Assembly: GCA_001804205.1 (NCBI GenBank)
Contig: MHFM01000011.1
Span: 21,198 to 53,771 of the forward strand
Direction: 5' to 3'
Source of the DNA: Omnitrophica bacterium RIFCSPLOWO2_01_FULL_45_10b
Lineage (GTDB): Bacteria > Omnitrophota > Omnitrophia > Omnitrophales > Danuiimicrobiaceae
DNA: 32,574 bases
The notes below the pieces were generated by a model. The model worked only from the letters and a program-made list of their open reading frames with translations. It was not told where the DNA came from and searched no databases. Below are positions 1 through 6,934 of this stretch, in pieces. The position numbers and the translations under genes were made by a program. Position 1 is the stretch's first letter; every line of letters starts with the position of its first letter.

Positions 1-545
1 TGATTCAGGATCCGGGGCTTTTCCGGTTATTGGAAGATAAGTTGGATTGGTTTCTTTCTTGCGTTGCCAGTCATTCGTTTGGAAGCAAACAATGGGCTTT
101 TTTGGAAACGGTTATATGGCGCTCGGTGCGGATTAAGGCAAAGGTGGTAGAAGAAGATGAGCGGGAAATAAAGGGAAAACGCATGATTTTAAACTATGGC
201 CATACGTTTGCCCATGCTCTAGAGGGGGTTTCCGGCTTTAAAATGCCGCATGGCCGAGCAGTCGCTTGGGGCATGGTTTTAGCTGGAGAACTTGCCGTCC
301 GGATGGGAATTTTCCCGCAACAAGCTCAAAAACGTCAAAAAAAGCTGGTTTTTAAGCTTGGTTTTCCGTTACAATACCGATTCTCAGCCCGCAAAGCGTT
401 GTCCTTTATGAAGCATGATAAAAAGGCTGTGAATGGAAAACTGAAGCTAATTTTGCCTCGCAAAATCGGCCGGGTGGAAGTCAATGATCAAGTTTCAGAG
501 AAAGAGGTTTTGAAAGTGTTAAACCAGTTTGGGAGTACGTCATGA
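1..545 (+). CDS. aroB: 3-dehydroquinate synthase, C-terminal part (5' end outside window)
   Basis: Converts DAHP to 3-dehydroquinate in the shikimate pathway (cytoplasmic, NAD and metal dependent). The reading frame is open from base 3, so the gene begins upstream of the window; about 180 C-terminal codons are present. The frame shows the AroB C-terminal signatures: KVVEEDEREIKGKR, then LNYGHTFAHALE with a metal-binding histidine, then MPHGRAVAWGM with a second one. The stop TGA at 543-545 overlaps the ATG of a mini-ORF at 542. No frameshift is seen. Family assignment is firm; the N-terminal NAD-binding part cannot be judged. Confidence 0.93.
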   Translation, partial: IQDPGLFRLLEDKLDWFLSCVASHSFGSKQWAFLETVIWRSVRIKAKVVEEDEREIKGKRMILNYGHTFAHALEGVSGFKMPHGRAVAWGMVLAGELAVRMGIFPQQAQKRQKKLVFKLGFPLQYRFSARKALSFMKHDKKAVNGKLKLILPRKIGRVEVNDQVSEKEVLKVLNQFGSTS

Positions 546-649
546 AAGGGAAGGTCATGCTTGTGGTTGGGTTCTTTATCGGCCTTGTGCTTGCGCACTG
601 GCTTAAGATAGTAGGAACTCAATATCTTTGGGTTTTGTTTTATCATTAA
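542..649 (+). CDS. Possible 35-residue single-pass membrane mini-protein
   Basis: ATG at 542 overlaps the aroB stop codon as ATGA, the usual arrangement for translational coupling, and the frame runs 35 codons to TAA at 647-649. The product starts MKGKVM, followed by a hydrophobic run LVVGFFIGLVLAHWL that could span a membrane, then a short aromatic tail ending in YH. I recognise no family. It fills the aroB-dprA gap almost exactly and ends 14 bases before the preferred dprA start. It could also be a chance ORF used for coupling, so confidence is low. Confidence 0.35.
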   Translation: MKGKVMLVVGFFIGLVLAHWLKIVGTQYLWVLFYH

Positions 650-663
650 AAAATGTGAAGGCA

Positions 664-1758
664 ATGGAGCTTCAAAAAGCGGTCTGGACCCTCAATCAGC
701 TGCCGGATTTTGGAATTCAGAAATTTAAACGTTTGCGCGAAACCGTCCGCGATTTAAACCAACTTTTTGATCCGCAGTTTAGAATTCCTTCCGAATGGAC
801 CGCAGATTTATCCTCAAAATTTCAGGAGCTTTCAACTTCAGATAAGTTTGAACAAGAAATTGACAAATGCCGAAAAGCCGGCATTCGAATCCTTTCGCTT
901 TTAGATCCTGAATATCCGAAAAATCTTTCTGCCGTTTACGATCCTCCGCTTATTCTTTATATAAAAGGAAATTTCATTCCGGAAGATGAGGTTGCCATTG
1001 CGGTTGTGGGTTCGCGTCACCCTACTACATATGGCATTCGGATCGCAAACCGTTTGGCACGCGAACTTGCCGAAAAAGGCGTGACCGTTGTTTCAGGTTT
1101 TGCTCGCGGCATTGATGGCCAAGCGCATCGCGGGGCGATTTCTGCTAAGGGCCGAACGATTGCAGTACTTGGTTCGGGTCTTGACGTTATTTATCCGAAA
1201 GAGCACGAGTTGCTTTTCGAAGAGATTTCAGAACATGGCGCGCTTATCAGTGAGTTTCCGCTGGGCACGCCTCCTCAAGCATTTAATTTCCCAAAACGCA
1301 ACCGAATCATCAGCGGTCTTGCGCGCGGCGTGTTGGTTGTTGAAGCAAGCCAAAAAAGTGGATCGCTTATCACAGCCCGCCTTGCGGCAGAAGAAGGCAG
1401 GGAAGTGTATTCTGTTCCTGGGCCGATTGATTCAATTGTTTCAAGCGGTACGAATCAGCTCATTCAAACCGGCGCGAAACTCGTGATGCAAGCTGAGAAT
1501 ATTCTCGAAGATTTGGCCCCTCAAATTCGCGCTTCTTTAGATTCATTAGAAGTTTCATCTGAGAAAGTGACAGCTGAATCGAAGATCAGTAACGTCGAAG
1601 ACCCTTTGCTTAAATTATTGACGAATCAACCGCTTTCCTTTGATGAAATTGCCGTTGGTGTCAGCCAAAATCCCGCCCAGCTTCGTTCTCGTTTAACGTA
1701 TCTTGAGCTCGAAGGCATTGTGAAACGTGTTTTTGGCGGCCGCTATGTCAGAAGTTGA
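664..1758 (+). CDS. dprA: DNA processing protein DprA/Smf
   Basis: DprA binds incoming single-stranded DNA and loads RecA during natural transformation. The Rossmann-fold core is plain: VAIAVVGSRHPTTYG, VVSGFARGIDGQAHRGAI, IAVLGSGLDVIYP, FPKRNRIISGL and KSGSLITARLA followed by GREVYSVPG. An N-terminal helical region precedes it (PDFGIQKFKRL), and a C-terminal winged-helix-like domain follows (LSFDEIAVG ... YLELEGIVKRVFGGRYV). The frame is also open from a TTG at 628, but that overlaps the mini-ORF. ATG 664 gives 364 residues and the N-terminus expected of the family; GTG 655 is another option. The ribosome site is weak for all three. Presence of dprA hints at competence but does not prove it. 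Confidence 0.92.
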   Translation: MELQKAVWTLNQLPDFGIQKFKRLRETVRDLNQLFDPQFRIPSEWTADLSSKFQELSTSDKFEQEIDKCRKAGIRILSLLDPEYPKNLSAVYDPPLILYIKGNFIPEDEVAIAVVGSRHPTTYGIRIANRLARELAEKGVTVVSGFARGIDGQAHRGAISAKGRTIAVLGSGLDVIYPKEHELLFEEISEHGALISEFPLGTPPQAFNFPKRNRIISGLARGVLVVEASQKSGSLITARLAAEEGREVYSVPGPIDSIVSSGTNQLIQTGAKLVMQAENILEDLAPQIRASLDSLEVSSEKVTAESKISNVEDPLLKLLTNQPLSFDEIAVGVSQNPAQLRSRLTYLELEGIVKRVFGGRYVRS

Positions 1759-1772
1759 TATATTGCAATCAC

Positions 1773-1801
1773 TTGCAAAGGTAAAAGGCATTCGTTATAA
1801 T
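1773..1801 (+). promoter_or_regulatory. Putative sigma-70-type promoter before the RDD gene
   Basis: TTGCAA at 1773-1778 and a perfect TATAAT at 1796-1801 are separated by 17 bases. Transcription would start near 1808, about 60 bases before the ATG at 1868. It lies just after the dprA stop and probably starts a new transcript. Inference from consensus only. Confidence 0.6.
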
Positions 1802-1867
1802 AAAGTTCGTATTTAGTGCTGTTATTTGATAGTTCTTATGTGATTAACAACGAAAGGAGCATAAGTC

Positions 1868-2260
1868 ATGGCAAATGGAGGATCAGAAGTCCCCAAGGGA
1901 AAGCGCGTTATTTCTGCATTGGTTGATTTACTTGCTATTCCCATTCTGCTCGGCATTGTGGCGGGCCTTGTTTTAATTGCAGTGCCTGAAGGGATTCGCA
2001 ATGTGCTTTTAATTGCGCTCAATATCGGATGGCTTATTTTTCGAGACGTTGTATTTTCTCCCGGCCGCAAAATGGTTGGTTTGAAAGTGACCGGTGTGGA
2101 GGGCGGCAAAGTCACAATCGGGCAAGCGTTTATTCGAAATATTTTACTGATGGTTCCTTTTATTTTAGTCATTGGTTATATCGTTGAGATCATTTTCGTT
2201 CTTACAAAGGGAAATCGGCTGGCGGATGGATGGGCCAAGACCCACGTGGTTAGCGCTTAA
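1868..2260 (+). CDS. RDD family membrane protein
   Basis: A 130-residue protein of the RDD family, small integral membrane proteins of mostly unknown function (some linked to ion transport). The defining pieces are visible: KRVISALVD near residue 12 (the R and D of the first helix), a central FSPGRKMVGLKV loop after two hydrophobic segments, and the terminal RLADGWAKTHVV. Three hydrophobic segments are seen, near residues 17-38, 43-60 and 93-115. A strong ribosome site AAAGGAG at 1853-1859 lies 8 bases before the ATG, and a consensus-like promoter lies further upstream. It is followed 9 bases later by another membrane protein, so the two may work together. Family good, function unknown. Confidence 0.8.
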   Translation: MANGGSEVPKGKRVISALVDLLAIPILLGIVAGLVLIAVPEGIRNVLLIALNIGWLIFRDVVFSPGRKMVGLKVTGVEGGKVTIGQAFIRNILLMVPFILVIGYIVEIIFVLTKGNRLADGWAKTHVVSA

Positions 2261-2269
2261 ATCTTTATC

Positions 2270-3385
2270 TTGAGCTCAGAGCCGAGCGTTTCTAGCATCA
2301 TTAGTTTTTCTTGGCAAAAAACGAAGGAAATCCTGCTTCCTTTCGAGTTTAAACGGTGGCTTAAAATCTTGGTCATCGTATGGTTGGCAGGCCATTCTGC
2401 AGGTTTGGGCGGCAATTACCGATTTCCTCAGCAGCCCAAACCCAATCCGCAACAGTCACAGGAAAAACAAGTCCAGCTTGTTAATCAAGGGACACCCAAG
2501 CAGCCTAGCGTACAAGGCGAGACAAGTCTTTCTGGAGATCCTACTGCTTCGGAGCAAAAAGTTGCCATCGCCCCCACGCCTTTATCCGTAAAGACAAGCT
2601 CCGATTTCAAATTATCCCCATCAGCGATAGTCGCAATCCTTATCGCTACTCCGTTTGTCATCGCCTTAGCTTTATTTTTTGGTTGGTTGAGTGCGCGCTT
2701 CAATTTTGTTTTTATTGATTTGTTAGTTCGCCGCGATATCCGTATTCGAGAATCATTTCGAACGTATAAGACTTTTGGAAATTCCTACTTTTTGTGGTCG
2801 TTGGGCTTTACCCTGATCGCCATCCTTGTTCTTGGATTAAGCATACTTGGGATTATTTTTTCTGCTGCCAAGGCCAAAGCACTTCTTTTGTTATTTGTTC
2901 CGCTTGCGTTATTCGCTCTTCTTGCAGCCCTTGTGGTTGTTTTGCTGGTGAGCGATTTTGTGTTGCCGATGATGTATCGCGAAAGTTCCTTGAATACAAT
3001 GGAAGGATTAAAGAAGTTTTTTTCTTTTAGGGCAGGGATCGGGCGGATTGCATTTTATTTTTTGATTAAGATAGGGCTTGGTATTTTAGCGGGCATTTTT
3101 GCCTTAGTGATTGCTTTGGTGATTGGCATTGCTGCCTTTGTCATTGGATTATTGATTGCTTTGTTGGGAAGTTTGCTGCTAGGAGTTCTGCCGATTTTAA
3201 AACCAATTCTGATCGCTGTCGGTATTATCGGAATTACGGTTGGGGTGCTTGCGATTATTATCCTGCTCAGCTTCGCTACATTGCCCATTTCTATCTTTTT
3301 TGGTACGTTTACGCTGAGTTATCTTGCGCGTTTAATCCCAACTTATAATCTTCTCAACTCTCCGTCGTCCAGCTCTAACGCTTAA
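2270..3385 (+). CDS. Multipass membrane protein of unknown function
   Basis: A 371-residue protein with one N-terminal hydrophobic segment (RWLKILVIVWLAG, about residues 29-42). A polar Gln/Pro/Ser-rich linker follows (about 45-112), then roughly six further hydrophobic stretches between about residue 117 and the end. The layout (an N-terminal block with SFSWQKTKEILLPFEFKRWL, a disordered linker, then several helices) resembles a loosely defined group of bacterial and archaeal multipass proteins; I cannot name the family with confidence. The only plausible start is TTG at 2270, as there is no ATG near the N-terminus, and no clear ribosome site precedes it, so translation may depend on the RDD gene 9 bases upstream. 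Catalytic motifs are not visible. Confidence 0.65.
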   Translation: MSSEPSVSSIISFSWQKTKEILLPFEFKRWLKILVIVWLAGHSAGLGGNYRFPQQPKPNPQQSQEKQVQLVNQGTPKQPSVQGETSLSGDPTASEQKVAIAPTPLSVKTSSDFKLSPSAIVAILIATPFVIALALFFGWLSARFNFVFIDLLVRRDIRIRESFRTYKTFGNSYFLWSLGFTLIAILVLGLSILGIIFSAAKAKALLLLFVPLALFALLAALVVVLLVSDFVLPMMYRESSLNTMEGLKKFFSFRAGIGRIAFYFLIKIGLGILAGIFALVIALVIGIAAFVIGLLIALLGSLLLGVLPILKPILIAVGIIGITVGVLAIIILLSFATLPISIFFGTFTLSYLARLIPTYNLLNSPSSSSNA

Positions 3386-3455
3386 AGAAACCCGCCTCAC
3401 ATAAGTCTTTTCGATGCGAAGATTAAGTGAAAACTATAAACGTCCGATAAACTTG

Positions 3456-3484
3456 TTTACAAATTTAGGCAAAACCCATATAAT
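3456..3484 (+). promoter_or_regulatory. Putative promoter upstream of the hairpin leader and thiS-topA
   Basis: TTTACA at 3456-3461 and a perfect TATAAT at 3479-3484 are spaced by 17 bases. Transcription would start near 3491, inside the left arm of the first hairpin, leaving an untranslated leader of about 200 bases before thiS. A second TATAAT at 3657-3662, after the last hairpin, has no convincing -35 partner. Confidence 0.6.
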
Positions 3485-3485
3485 C

Positions 3486-3522
3486 TGAGCCATCGGGGAC
3501 AGATTAACTCCCCGATGGCTCA
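3486..3522. repeat. Inverted repeat 1 of 4: perfect 14-bp stem, 9-base loop
   Basis: Arms at 3486-3499 (TGAGCCATCGGGGA) and 3509-3522 (TCCCCGATGGCTCA) are perfect reverse complements around a 9-base loop. No T-tract follows, so it is not a standard intrinsic terminator. The predicted start of the upstream promoter falls inside its left arm. Confidence 0.85.
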
Positions 3523-3559
3523 TCCTGAGCCCGCCAACGATCTTTGGCGGGCGTAGGAT
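3522..3559. repeat. Inverted repeat 2 of 4: 9-bp GC-rich stem with 5-bp outer helix
   Basis: Inner arms GCCCGCCAA at 3529-3537 and TTGGCGGGC at 3544-3552 pair perfectly around a 6-base loop. An outer 5-bp helix pairs ATCCT (3522-3526) with AGGAT (3555-3559), with a symmetric two-by-two internal loop between. It abuts the first hairpin, sharing base 3522. Confidence 0.8.
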
Positions 3560-3571
3560 TTCGATAAGGTA

Positions 3572-3627
3572 ACCCTCTGCCAGCTTCATTGAACTTGAGT
3601 CTTAAATTTAATGAAGCTGGCGAGGGT
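3572..3627. repeat. Inverted repeat 3 of 4: about 18-bp stem with one bulge, 19-base loop
   Basis: CCAGCTTCATT at 3580-3590 pairs with AATGAAGCTGG at 3610-3620. The stem continues through G3579-C3621 and, past an unpaired T at 3578, ACCCTC (3572-3577) pairs with GAGGGT (3622-3627). The loop at 3591-3609 is AT-rich. Confidence 0.8.
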
Positions 3628-3656
3628 GAGGGGTCGGAAAATATCTCGACCCCTCA
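3627..3656. repeat. Inverted repeat 4 of 4: perfect 10-bp stem, 10-base loop
   Basis: TGAGGGGTCG at 3627-3636 is the exact reverse complement of CGACCCCTCA at 3647-3656, around a 10-base AT-rich loop. It starts on the last base of hairpin 3 and is followed at once by TATAAT (3657-3662), not a T-tract. It ends 32 bases before the thiS start. Confidence 0.8.
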
Positions 3657-3688
3657 TATAATTTCAAAGTTACCGTTTTAGGTGAACA

Positions 3689-3898
3689 TTGGAAGCTATA
3701 AGCGTTTGTATTAATGGTAAAAAGCGTCAAGTGCCTGCTGGCACAACACTTGGAAGCTTAATTGACCTGTTTCAATTAAAGAACAAATCAGTTGCCCTTG
3801 AACTAAACCACCAGGTGATTGAGCGGGAAAGATATGCTGCCACTCACCTTAACGAAAACGATGCCATTGAGATCGTTCAATTCGTCGGTGGGGGATAG
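3689..3898 (+). CDS. thiS: ThiS-like sulfur carrier protein
   Basis: A 69-residue ubiquitin-fold (beta-grasp) carrier. It shows the N-terminal INGKKRQVPAGTTLGSLI stretch, VALELNHQVIERERYAAT in the middle, and the terminal IEIVQFVGGG, whose last Gly-Gly is adenylated and thiocarboxylated. In the family it donates sulfur for the thiazole of thiamine; related carriers serve other pathways. The start is a TTG at 3689 with only a weak GGTGA just upstream; no ATG fits. The neighbours are topA and xerD, not thiG, thiF or thiE, so the thiamine role rests on the family alone. It is the first gene after the four-hairpin leader and ends 15 bases before topA. Confidence 0.85.
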   Translation: MEAISVCINGKKRQVPAGTTLGSLIDLFQLKNKSVALELNHQVIERERYAATHLNENDAIEIVQFVGGG

Positions 3899-3904
3899 AA
3901 AGGA
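3898..3904 (+). promoter_or_regulatory. Ribosome binding site supporting the TTG start of topA
   Basis: GAAAGGA at 3898-3904 lies 9 bases before TTG 3914 and overlaps the thiS stop codon. A second AAGGA at 3909-3913 touches the TTG and is too close to serve. No ATG lies near the family's expected N-terminus. Confidence 0.55.
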
Positions 3905-3913
3905 TTATAAGGA

Positions 3914-5995
3914 TTGGCTAAAAATCTAGTGATTGTGGAATCACCCGCCAAGGCGGGAACCATCAATAAATTCCTCGGTAAGGATTATGAAGTAGAAGCT
4001 TCTTTTGGCCACGTTCGAGATTTGCCCAAGAGCAAAATGGGTGTGGACCCAACGAACGGTTTTATCCCGCAATACGTCATTCCCACAAAAGCCAAAAAGA
4101 GAGTCAGCGCCTTAAAGAAGCAAGCCAAGGGAAAAGAAACGATTTACTTGGCCACGGATCCGGATCGGGAGGGAGAAGCCATCAGTTGGCATCTGGCCGC
4201 ATTGTTATCGGAGGATAACAATGCCGTAATTAAGCGGGTCATGTTTAATGAATTAACCAAGGAAGCAGTAAAAAACGCTTTCGAACACCCGCGCGGCATC
4301 GATCAAAATTTAGTCAACGCTCAACAAGCTCGCCGCGTTCTCGATCGAATTGTTGGATATGAATTAAGTCCTCTCCTTTGGCGCAAAGTCGGCCGCGGCT
4401 TAAGCGCTGGACGCGTTCAATCGGTTGCGCTCCGTTTAATTGTGGAACGGGAACGCGACATTCGAAATTTCAAGCCCGAAGAATATTGGTCGCTCCATGC
4501 GAAACTTTCTTCCACGCGTCCGTCTGAGGCAGAAAAAATATTTCAAGCGAAATTGGATCGCATCGGAAAGAAAAAAGCAGAACTAAAAAATGAAGCGGAT
4601 ACCTTAAAAATAAAATCCGCTTTAGAGAAAGAAACGTTCAAAGTCATTTCCGTCCAGAAAAAAGAGCGCAACCGAAAACCGCAAGCCCCTTATACCACCA
4701 GCAAACTTCAACAGGAAGCATATAACCGTCTCGGTTTCTCAGCGGCAAGGACCATGAAAATCGCTCAGATGCTTTACGAAGGAATTGAATTGGGCGAGGA
4801 AGGAAGCGTTGGGCTTATTACTTATATGCGCACAGACTCGGTCAATATTGCCGAAGTGGCGCGTAAAGAAGCCGCACAATTTGTTAAAGAGCACTTTGGC
4901 AAAGATCATCTTCCAAAAGTTCCTAACTTTTATCGTTCCAAAAAAGGCGCCCAGGAAGCGCACGAAGCGGTTCGGCCCACCTCCGTTTTTCGGGAGCCAG
5001 AGAAAATCAAATCGTTCCTCTCGGAAGAGCAATACAAATTATACGATTTAGTCTGGCGTAAATTCGTTGCCTCTCAAATGGCCGGCGCAGTTGATTTGGT
5101 TACATCCATTGAAATTCTTGCCGGATCCGAATATTTCTTCAAAGCCAGCGGAACCCGCAATTTATTTCCCGGCTTCCTTGCGGTGTTTGAGGATGCTTCG
5201 AAAGCGGCTAAAAAGAAGGAAGAAAATTCAGACGATGAAGAAGAAGGCGAGCAAGAGTTTCCTGAACTAGAGCAAAATGAATTGCTGAAACTCCATGAAT
5301 TGATTCCAGCGCAGCATTTCACCAAACCCCCAGCACGGTATAACGATGCCAGCCTTGTAAAAATCCTTGAAGAAGAAGGAATCGGCCGGCCAAGCACGTA
5401 CGCCCCAATTATCTATACGCTCGTAAGCCGCGATTATGTTGAACGAAAAGGGGGCGCTTTAATTCCCACAGAGCTGGCTGAAACTGTTATTGAGCTTTTG
5501 GTACAACATTTCCCTTATGTTTTAAATGTTCAGTTCACAGCTTTGATGGAAGAAGAGTTAGATAAAATTGAGGAAGGCGAACTGGATTGGGGCAAGGTGC
5601 TTCATGATTTTTATCAGCCGTTTGAAGAACATTTGAAAGAAGCAAAAGAGAAAATGAAAAATGTGCGCCAAGAACCAGTCCCGGCCAATGAAGATTGCGA
5701 GAAATGCGGCAAGCCCATGATGATCAAATGGGGACGGTTCGGAAAATTTGTGGCGTGTTCGGGCTTTCCAGAATGCCGCAGTACAAAACCCATTTCCACC
5801 GGTGTAGCGTGCCCAAAAGAAAACTGCGGCGGCTATCTCGTCAAGCGAAAAGGAAAAGGCGGCAGAAAGTTTTTTGGTTGTTCCAAGTATCCAAATTGCG
5901 ATTACATTGCAAATCAACTCCCAACTCAAAAAGTTGCCGGCGAGGAATCAGAAGAAAAACCACCTGAAGCAGATGAGGTGGATGCAGACGTTTGA
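3914..5995 (+). CDS. topA: DNA topoisomerase I (type IA)
   Basis: Relaxes negatively supercoiled DNA through a transient 5'-phosphotyrosine link. 693 residues. The Toprim domain is at the N-terminus (LVIVESPAKAGTINKFLG, ATDPDREGEAISWHL). Then come VMFNELTKEAVKNAF and QARRVLDRIVGYELSPLLW, the active-site stretch GLITYMRTDS with catalytic Tyr304, and EEGIGRPSTYAPI. An acidic Lys/Glu-rich insert sits near residues 430-450. The C-terminus carries two four-cysteine zinc ribbons, starting CEKCGKPMMIKWGRFGKFV and CPKENCGGYL. A start at TTG 3914 gives the canonical MAKNLVIVESPAKA N-terminus. It ends in an acidic tail. It is 27 bases upstream of the preferred xerD start. Confidence 0.96.
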   Translation: MAKNLVIVESPAKAGTINKFLGKDYEVEASFGHVRDLPKSKMGVDPTNGFIPQYVIPTKAKKRVSALKKQAKGKETIYLATDPDREGEAISWHLAALLSEDNNAVIKRVMFNELTKEAVKNAFEHPRGIDQNLVNAQQARRVLDRIVGYELSPLLWRKVGRGLSAGRVQSVALRLIVERERDIRNFKPEEYWSLHAKLSSTRPSEAEKIFQAKLDRIGKKKAELKNEADTLKIKSALEKETFKVISVQKKERNRKPQAPYTTSKLQQEAYNRLGFSAARTMKIAQMLYEGIELGEEGSVGLITYMRTDSVNIAEVARKEAAQFVKEHFGKDHLPKVPNFYRSKKGAQEAHEAVRPTSVFREPEKIKSFLSEEQYKLYDLVWRKFVASQMAGAVDLVTSIEILAGSEYFFKASGTRNLFPGFLAVFEDASKAAKKKEENSDDEEEGEQEFPELEQNELLKLHELIPAQHFTKPPARYNDASLVKILEEEGIGRPSTYAPIIYTLVSRDYVERKGGALIPTELAETVIELLVQHFPYVLNVQFTALMEEELDKIEEGELDWGKVLHDFYQPFEEHLKEAKEKMKNVRQEPVPANEDCEKCGKPMMIKWGRFGKFVACSGFPECRSTKPISTGVACPKENCGGYLVKRKGKGGRKFFGCSKYPNCDYIANQLPTQKVAGEESEEKPPEADEVDADV

Positions 5996-6022
5996 TGTTG
6001 GGTTGTTTTGGTTTTCGTTATT

Positions 6023-6916
6023 ATGAGTGAGTCACATCTGTCAGCAGAAAGTTTCATCGTGCGTTTTCTCAACTTCCTTGAAGCTGAGAAGAATGCCTCC
6101 CCTCATACCATTAAAAACTACAAAGCCGACTTGGTAGAGTTTTTCCATTTTCTTGGAAAAAGTCCCTTGACTGATGTGAATTATCTTTCCATCCGCCGGT
6201 TTTTGGCTTATTTGAGGGAACGAGAGTTTTTGAAGAGTACGGTATCACGCAAGTTGGCTTGTTTGAAGTCGTTCTTTAAATATTTAACGCGCGAGCATTT
6301 GGTTTCCTCAAATCCGGCGAGCAGCATTGCCACTCCAAAGCGGGAACGGCGTTTGCCCTCCTTTTTAGAAACAGGCGAGGTGGAACGTTTGCTTGAGGCA
6401 GCTAAAGGAGATTCTTGGGAACGAAAACGGGATTTGGCAATTTTGGAAACGCTTTATAGTTCGGGGATTCGAGTCAGCGAATTGGTCGGTTTGAATTCAG
6501 ATGACGTTGATCTTTTAAGCAATCTTCTTAAGGTTCGCGGTAAAGGAAAAAAAGAGCGCATTGTTCCGATCGGCTCCTGTGCGGTGCAAGCGGTTAAAAA
6601 TTATCTCGATGCTTTGCCGGTTCATCTTCAAAACGGTTCCGTGCCTGTTTTTCTTAACCGTTCTAAGAATCGCCTTACCGATCGCAGCATTCGGCGGATT
6701 ATTTTAAGATGCGCAAGACGGGCGGAGATTAAAAAAGAAATTTCACCTCATACGCTTCGCCATACATTTGCAACGCATCTTTTAGACCGAGGGGCTGATC
6801 TCAGGAGCGTTCAGGAACTTTTAGGTCATTCTCATCTTTCAACGACACAAATTTATACTCATGTGACGGCACGGCGATTGCGTGAAGCTTATGATCAAGC
6901 GCATCCGAGGGCATAA
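6023..6916 (+). CDS. xerD: Site-specific tyrosine recombinase XerD-like
   Basis: Resolves chromosome dimers at dif with a XerC partner and FtsK. 297 residues, the usual Xer length. The SAM-like N-terminal domain (NASPHTIKNYKADLVEFFHFL) precedes a catalytic domain with Arg150 (SSGIRVSELVGL), Lys174 (RGKGKKER), His243 and Arg246 (PHTLRHTFATHLLDRGADLR), His269 (LLGHSHLSTTQIYTHV) and nucleophile Tyr278. The sequence around the tyrosine and the terminal HPRA match XerD better than XerC. The frame is open from TTG 6008, but ATG 6023 gives the natural N-terminus; neither has a good ribosome site. All catalytic residues are present, and nothing marks it as the integrase of a mobile element. No partner Xer gene or dif site was seen. 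Confidence 0.88.
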   Translation: MSESHLSAESFIVRFLNFLEAEKNASPHTIKNYKADLVEFFHFLGKSPLTDVNYLSIRRFLAYLREREFLKSTVSRKLACLKSFFKYLTREHLVSSNPASSIATPKRERRLPSFLETGEVERLLEAAKGDSWERKRDLAILETLYSSGIRVSELVGLNSDDVDLLSNLLKVRGKGKKERIVPIGSCAVQAVKNYLDALPVHLQNGSVPVFLNRSKNRLTDRSIRRIILRCARRAEIKKEISPHTLRHTFATHLLDRGADLRSVQELLGHSHLSTTQIYTHVTARRLREAYDQAHPRA

Positions 6917-6934
6917 GGAGGCCGAACAAAATTT

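Noticed and set aside
3055..3288. Minus-strand ORF opposite the multipass membrane gene
   Set aside because: It is a shadow of hydrophobic codons; the product is Ile/Lys/Pro-rich low-complexity sequence with no recognisable motif.
3486..3660. Intrinsic transcription terminators
   Set aside because: The hairpins are strong, but none is followed by a T-tract, and a promoter lies upstream of them.
3486..3688. TPP riboswitch in the leader of thiS
   Set aside because: The expected conserved core (CTGAGA near the 5' side and an ACCTGATCTGG-like stretch) is absent; the four hairpins are simple independent stems.
5558..5929. Minus-strand ORFs opposite the zinc ribbons of topA
   Set aside because: They are antisense to a well-conserved coding region and have no family signature.
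6023..6916. Phage or integrative-element integrase
   Set aside because: Length, motif context and the C-terminal HPRA fit chromosomal XerD, and no attachment repeats, tRNA or phage genes lie nearby.
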